From NCBI RefSeq assembly GCF_014639155.1, contig NZ_BMFT01000001.1:2418001-2482000 (forward strand): DNA of 64,000 nucleotides, in the 5' to 3' direction. Made by a program: the position numbers and the translations under genes. Source of the stretch: Paenibacillus segetis (GTDB lineage Bacteria > Bacillota > Bacilli > Paenibacillales > Paenibacillaceae). The first letter of the stretch is position 1. Every line of letters starts with the position of its first letter. The notes below the pieces were generated by a model that made no database searches, was not told the origin of the DNA, and worked only from the letters and a program-made list of their open reading frames with translations. Positions 61,555 through 64,000 of this stretch are shown here, in pieces.

Positions 61555-63987
61555 CTACATAACTAACAATTCCACAACCTCGTCGTTCTTTTCTAGAGGG
61601 GCCATAGACTTGCCTATAGATTTACGATCACTAATCGGTGCTGATTCAGAACTGAACTGGTGTCTACCACCGTCCTTAGTTACTGCAATGATCGTCAATG
61701 CTTCCTTACAATGAAAACCACCAACCAAACGACTACCATTTGGCTTCACCCGTTTACCTTCTTTGAATTCAAAGCTTTGCATCCCTTTGCCACCACGGCT
61801 CTGCACAGGATAATCGAGCAGTAGACTACGTTTGGCATATGCAAGATCTGAGACGACGAGCAATTCACCCTCATCGCCTTCTACCCATAGAGCGCAAGCG
61901 ACCTGATCGCCTTCTTTGAGCGTAATTCCTCTAACGCCTGCAGATACGCGGCCCATCGGGTTCACTTCATTTTCAGCAAAACGGATAGCCATACCTTGCT
62001 CTGTAAGAAGTAGAATGTCCTGATTATTACGGCTAACCGTAACACTCAGCACTTCGTCGCCATCTCCAACTTTACAAGCCGCAATAGCTCCTGAACGCTT
62101 CGTTTCGTATTCTTTGAGCTCCGTTCGCTTCACTTGTCCACGTTTTGTAACGAATACAAGGCTCAGATCACTCTCGTCAAAGTTCCGCAATGGGATGACG
62201 CTGACGATACGATCCTCTTTGGACAGCGGGATCACATTAACAATCGCCGTACCATTGTCTTTCCACTTGAATTCCGGAATCTGATGAACAGGTAGAAGGT
62301 AGTATTGGCCTTTTTGAGTAAAGATCAATATATTCTGAAGTGTATCAACATCGAGCAGATGCTTGATGTAGTCGCCTTCTTTCACCCCTGAGCCATCTCG
62401 TTCTCCACCCGAGCGTGTAAACGATAGCATACTTGTACGTTTGATGTATCCTTCGCTCGACAAAGTGACAAGGACATCCTCTTGTGCCACCATAACTTCA
62501 AGATTTACCTTGAGTTCTTCTACTTCACCTTGAATGACCGAACGCCGTTCGATGCCGTATTTCTCCCGGATCTCCAGCATTTCCTTCTTAATGACGGCAA
62601 TTAATTTCTTATCGCTGTCCAGAATCCCACGTAAAATGGCGATCTTCTTCTGCAGCTCATCTAGATCCTTTTGCAGTGCAGTAATCTCTAGATTCGTAAG
62701 ACGATACAACTGTAAAGTAAGAATTGAATCTGCTTGACGTTCAGTAAAACCAAACATCCACTGCAAATTGTTCTGAGCATCCTGACGATTCTTCGAGGCT
62801 TTAATTGCTGCGATAACCTCATCCAAAATGTTCAATGCTTTCACAAGACCTTCCAAAACATGCGAGCGGTCTTCTGCCTTCTCTAGATCGTATTGTGTAC
62901 GGAAAGTAACTACCTCACGTTGGTGGGCAATATAAGCATCCAAAATTGCTTTCAGTCCAAGCTGACGTGGTGCCTTCTTCACAATAGCGACCATATTCGA
63001 GTTATAAGTTACTTGTAGGTCTGTTTTCTTCAACAGATAGGCAAGAATCCCTTGTGCATCGGCGTCCTTCTTCAATTCCACAACAATGCGCAATCCATTC
63101 CGTCCGCTCTCATCACGAACCTCGGCGATCCCATCAACCTTTTTCTCTAGTCGAATATTCTCCATCGAGTTAACTAGACGGGATTTGACGACCTGATAAG
63201 GTACCTCTGTAATGACGATCTGTTGTTTGCCCCCACGTAGGGTTTCAATTTCCGTTTTGGAGCGGATGTAAATTCGGCCTTTACCAGATTCATAGGCATC
63301 ACGAATACCATCTTCGCCCATAATAATGCCACCGGTTGGGAAATCCGGGCCTTTAACATGCTTCCGAATCTCTTCCATGCTGAGGTCCGGCTTCTCCATC
63401 ACTGCGATACAGGCATCGATCACCTCACGTAAATTATGAGGAGGAATTTCGGTAGCAAAACCGGCGGAAATCCCGCTGACCCCATTTACTAGCAGGTTAG
63501 GGTATCTTGCAGGCAACACGACCGGTTCCATCGCGGTATTATCAAAGTTATCCTTGAACGGTACCGTACGCTTATCGATATCTCGTAACAATTCAAGTGC
63601 AATCGGTGAAAGTCTTGCCTCCGTATAACGCATAGCCGCTGCCGGATCATCATCCTGCGAGCCCCAGTTCCCATGACCATCTACTAGTACATGCCCCATC
63701 TTCCAGGGTTGCGCCATCCGCACCATACCGTCGTATATCGAAGAGTCTCCATGTGGGTGATAGTTACCCATGACATCTCCAACGGTTTTAGCCGATTTAC
63801 GGTAAGGCTTGTCCGGTGTATTACCGGAGTCGAACATAGCGTATAGAATCCGCCGCTGTACAGGTTTCAAGCCATCGCGCACATCGGGAATGGCACGGTC
63901 TTGAATAATGTATTTGGAATACCGACCGAATCTATCACCTACGACTTCTTCCAGATAGGCCGGCAAAAAGTTCTCCAACATGCTCAA
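61555..63987 (-). CDS. parC: DNA topoisomerase IV subunit A
   Basis: 810 residues, full length. The N-end [21 protein letters not shown] is written here in part as [14 protein letters not shown]; the active-site tyrosine is Y121 in [10 protein letters not shown]; the quinolone-determining area is [14 protein letters not shown], with no obvious resistance change. The C-terminal beta-pinwheel has ParC-type repeats ([21 protein letters not shown]). It decatenates chromosomes with ParE. TTG 63987 is favoured as start because AAGGTG lies 7 bases upstream; ATG 63981 is the alternative. parE is presumably just beyond the window. Confidence 0.95.
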   Translation of the reverse strand: MSMLENFLPAYLEEVVGDRFGRYSKYIIQDRAIPDVRDGLKPVQRRILYAMFDSGNTPDKPYRKSAKTVGDVMGNYHPHGDSSIYDGMVRMAQPWKMGHVLVDGHGNWGSQDDDPAAAMRYTEARLSPIALELLRDIDKRTVPFKDNFDNTAMEPVVLPARYPNLLVNGVSGISAGFATEIPPHNLREVIDACIAVMEKPDLSMEEIRKHVKGPDFPTGGIIMGEDGIRDAYESGKGRIYIRSKTEIETLRGGKQQIVITEVPYQVVKSRLVNSMENIRLEKKVDGIAEVRDESGRNGLRIVVELKKDADAQGILAYLLKKTDLQVTYNSNMVAIVKKAPRQLGLKAILDAYIAHQREVVTFRTQYDLEKAEDRSHVLEGLVKALNILDEVIAAIKASKNRQDAQNNLQWMFGFTERQADSILTLQLYRLTNLEITALQKDLDELQKKIAILRGILDSDKKLIAVIKKEMLEIREKYGIERRSVIQGEVEELKVNLEVMVAQEDVLVTLSSEGYIKRTSMLSFTRSGGERDGSGVKEGDYIKHLLDVDTLQNILIFTQKGQYYLLPVHQIPEFKWKDNGTAIVNVIPLSKEDRIVSVIPLRNFDESDLSLVFVTKRGQVKRTELKEYETKRSGAIAACKVGDGDEVLSVTVSRNNQDILLLTEQGMAIRFAENEVNPMGRVSAGVRGITLKEGDQVACALWVEGDEGELLVVSDLAYAKRSLLLDYPVQSRGGKGMQSFEFKEGKRVKPNGSRLVGGFHCKEALTIIAVTKDGGRHQFSSESAPISDRKSIGKSMAPLEKNDEVVELLVM

Positions 63988-64000
63988 ATCAAGTCACCTT

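Noticed and set aside
61555..63987. Identification of the last gene as gyrA
   Set aside because: The N-terminal [18 protein letters not shown] pattern and the C-terminal repeats are of the ParC/GrlA type, and the GyrA-box motif was not seen.

Overview
The window looks like chromosome of a spore-forming, low-to-moderate GC Bacillales bacterium, most likely Paenibacillus or a close relative. Pointers are a tricistronic-type spore germination receptor operon (46.3-50.4 kb), a 31-residue YjcZ-type sporulation peptide gene (58.9 kb), Bce-type and Bcr-type peptide-antibiotic modules, an LtaS-type lipoteichoic acid synthase, strong AGGAGG-like ribosome binding sites, and many hairpin-plus-T-run terminators. 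No rRNA, tRNA, CRISPR array, prophage or insertion sequence was seen. Most genes are on the minus strand.

Layout. 0-2 kb: 5' part of a secreted GH85 endo-beta-N-acetylglucosaminidase with a cre-like box. 2-4 kb: small genes and a metallophosphatase. 4.1-7.4 kb: MarR-controlled ABC exporter operon with twin operators. 7.6-8.8 kb: two small membrane proteins. 9-12 kb: two-component system facing a secreted protein. 12-20.8 kb: acetyltransferases, LtaS, an APH-type kinase, a short UvrC-like protein, an M23 peptidase and a MerR-GNAT pair with a perfect operator palindrome. 20.9-25.4 kb: a full BceRSAB-like module. 25.6-29.4 kb: a small membrane protein, an RCC1 propeller protein, a DUF4362-like lipoprotein, a small ORF and a DHFR-like reductase; three related palindromic elements separate the last three. 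29.4-38.5 kb: methyltransferase, AlkZ-like, AlkD-like and AlkA-like DNA repair proteins, a second APH-type kinase and a second secreted propeller. 38.8-44 kb: Bcr/CflA exporter and the cysJ-cysI sulfite reductase operon. 44-51 kb: lipoprotein, HD-GYP protein, germination operon, prohibitin-like protein. 51.6-53.2 kb: an rRNA-modification-type pair (SAM methyltransferase and RluA-type pseudouridine synthase). 53.3-57.2 kb: RR-HK-ABC module and MarR. 57.6-64 kb: ilvE, yjcZ-type gene, LysR regulator, CDP-alcohol phosphatidyltransferase with a VOC protein, and parC at the right edge.

Functionally the region is dominated by envelope stress and drug-defence modules, each carrying its own regulator, mixed with housekeeping genes (cysJI, ilvE, parC) and single-gene accessory units. 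The most unusual signal is the trio of repeat elements at 28.0-29.35 kb. They are paired inverted repeats around a variable hairpin, ending in GTTAGAT- or GTTATAA-type cores, and they resemble integron attC sites in layout. Other items worth attention are three genes whose ribosome binding site points to an ATT or ATC start codon, homopolymeric G tracts serving as ribosome binding sites, and a terminator with an overlapping mini-ORF in front of a peptide-exporter operon.
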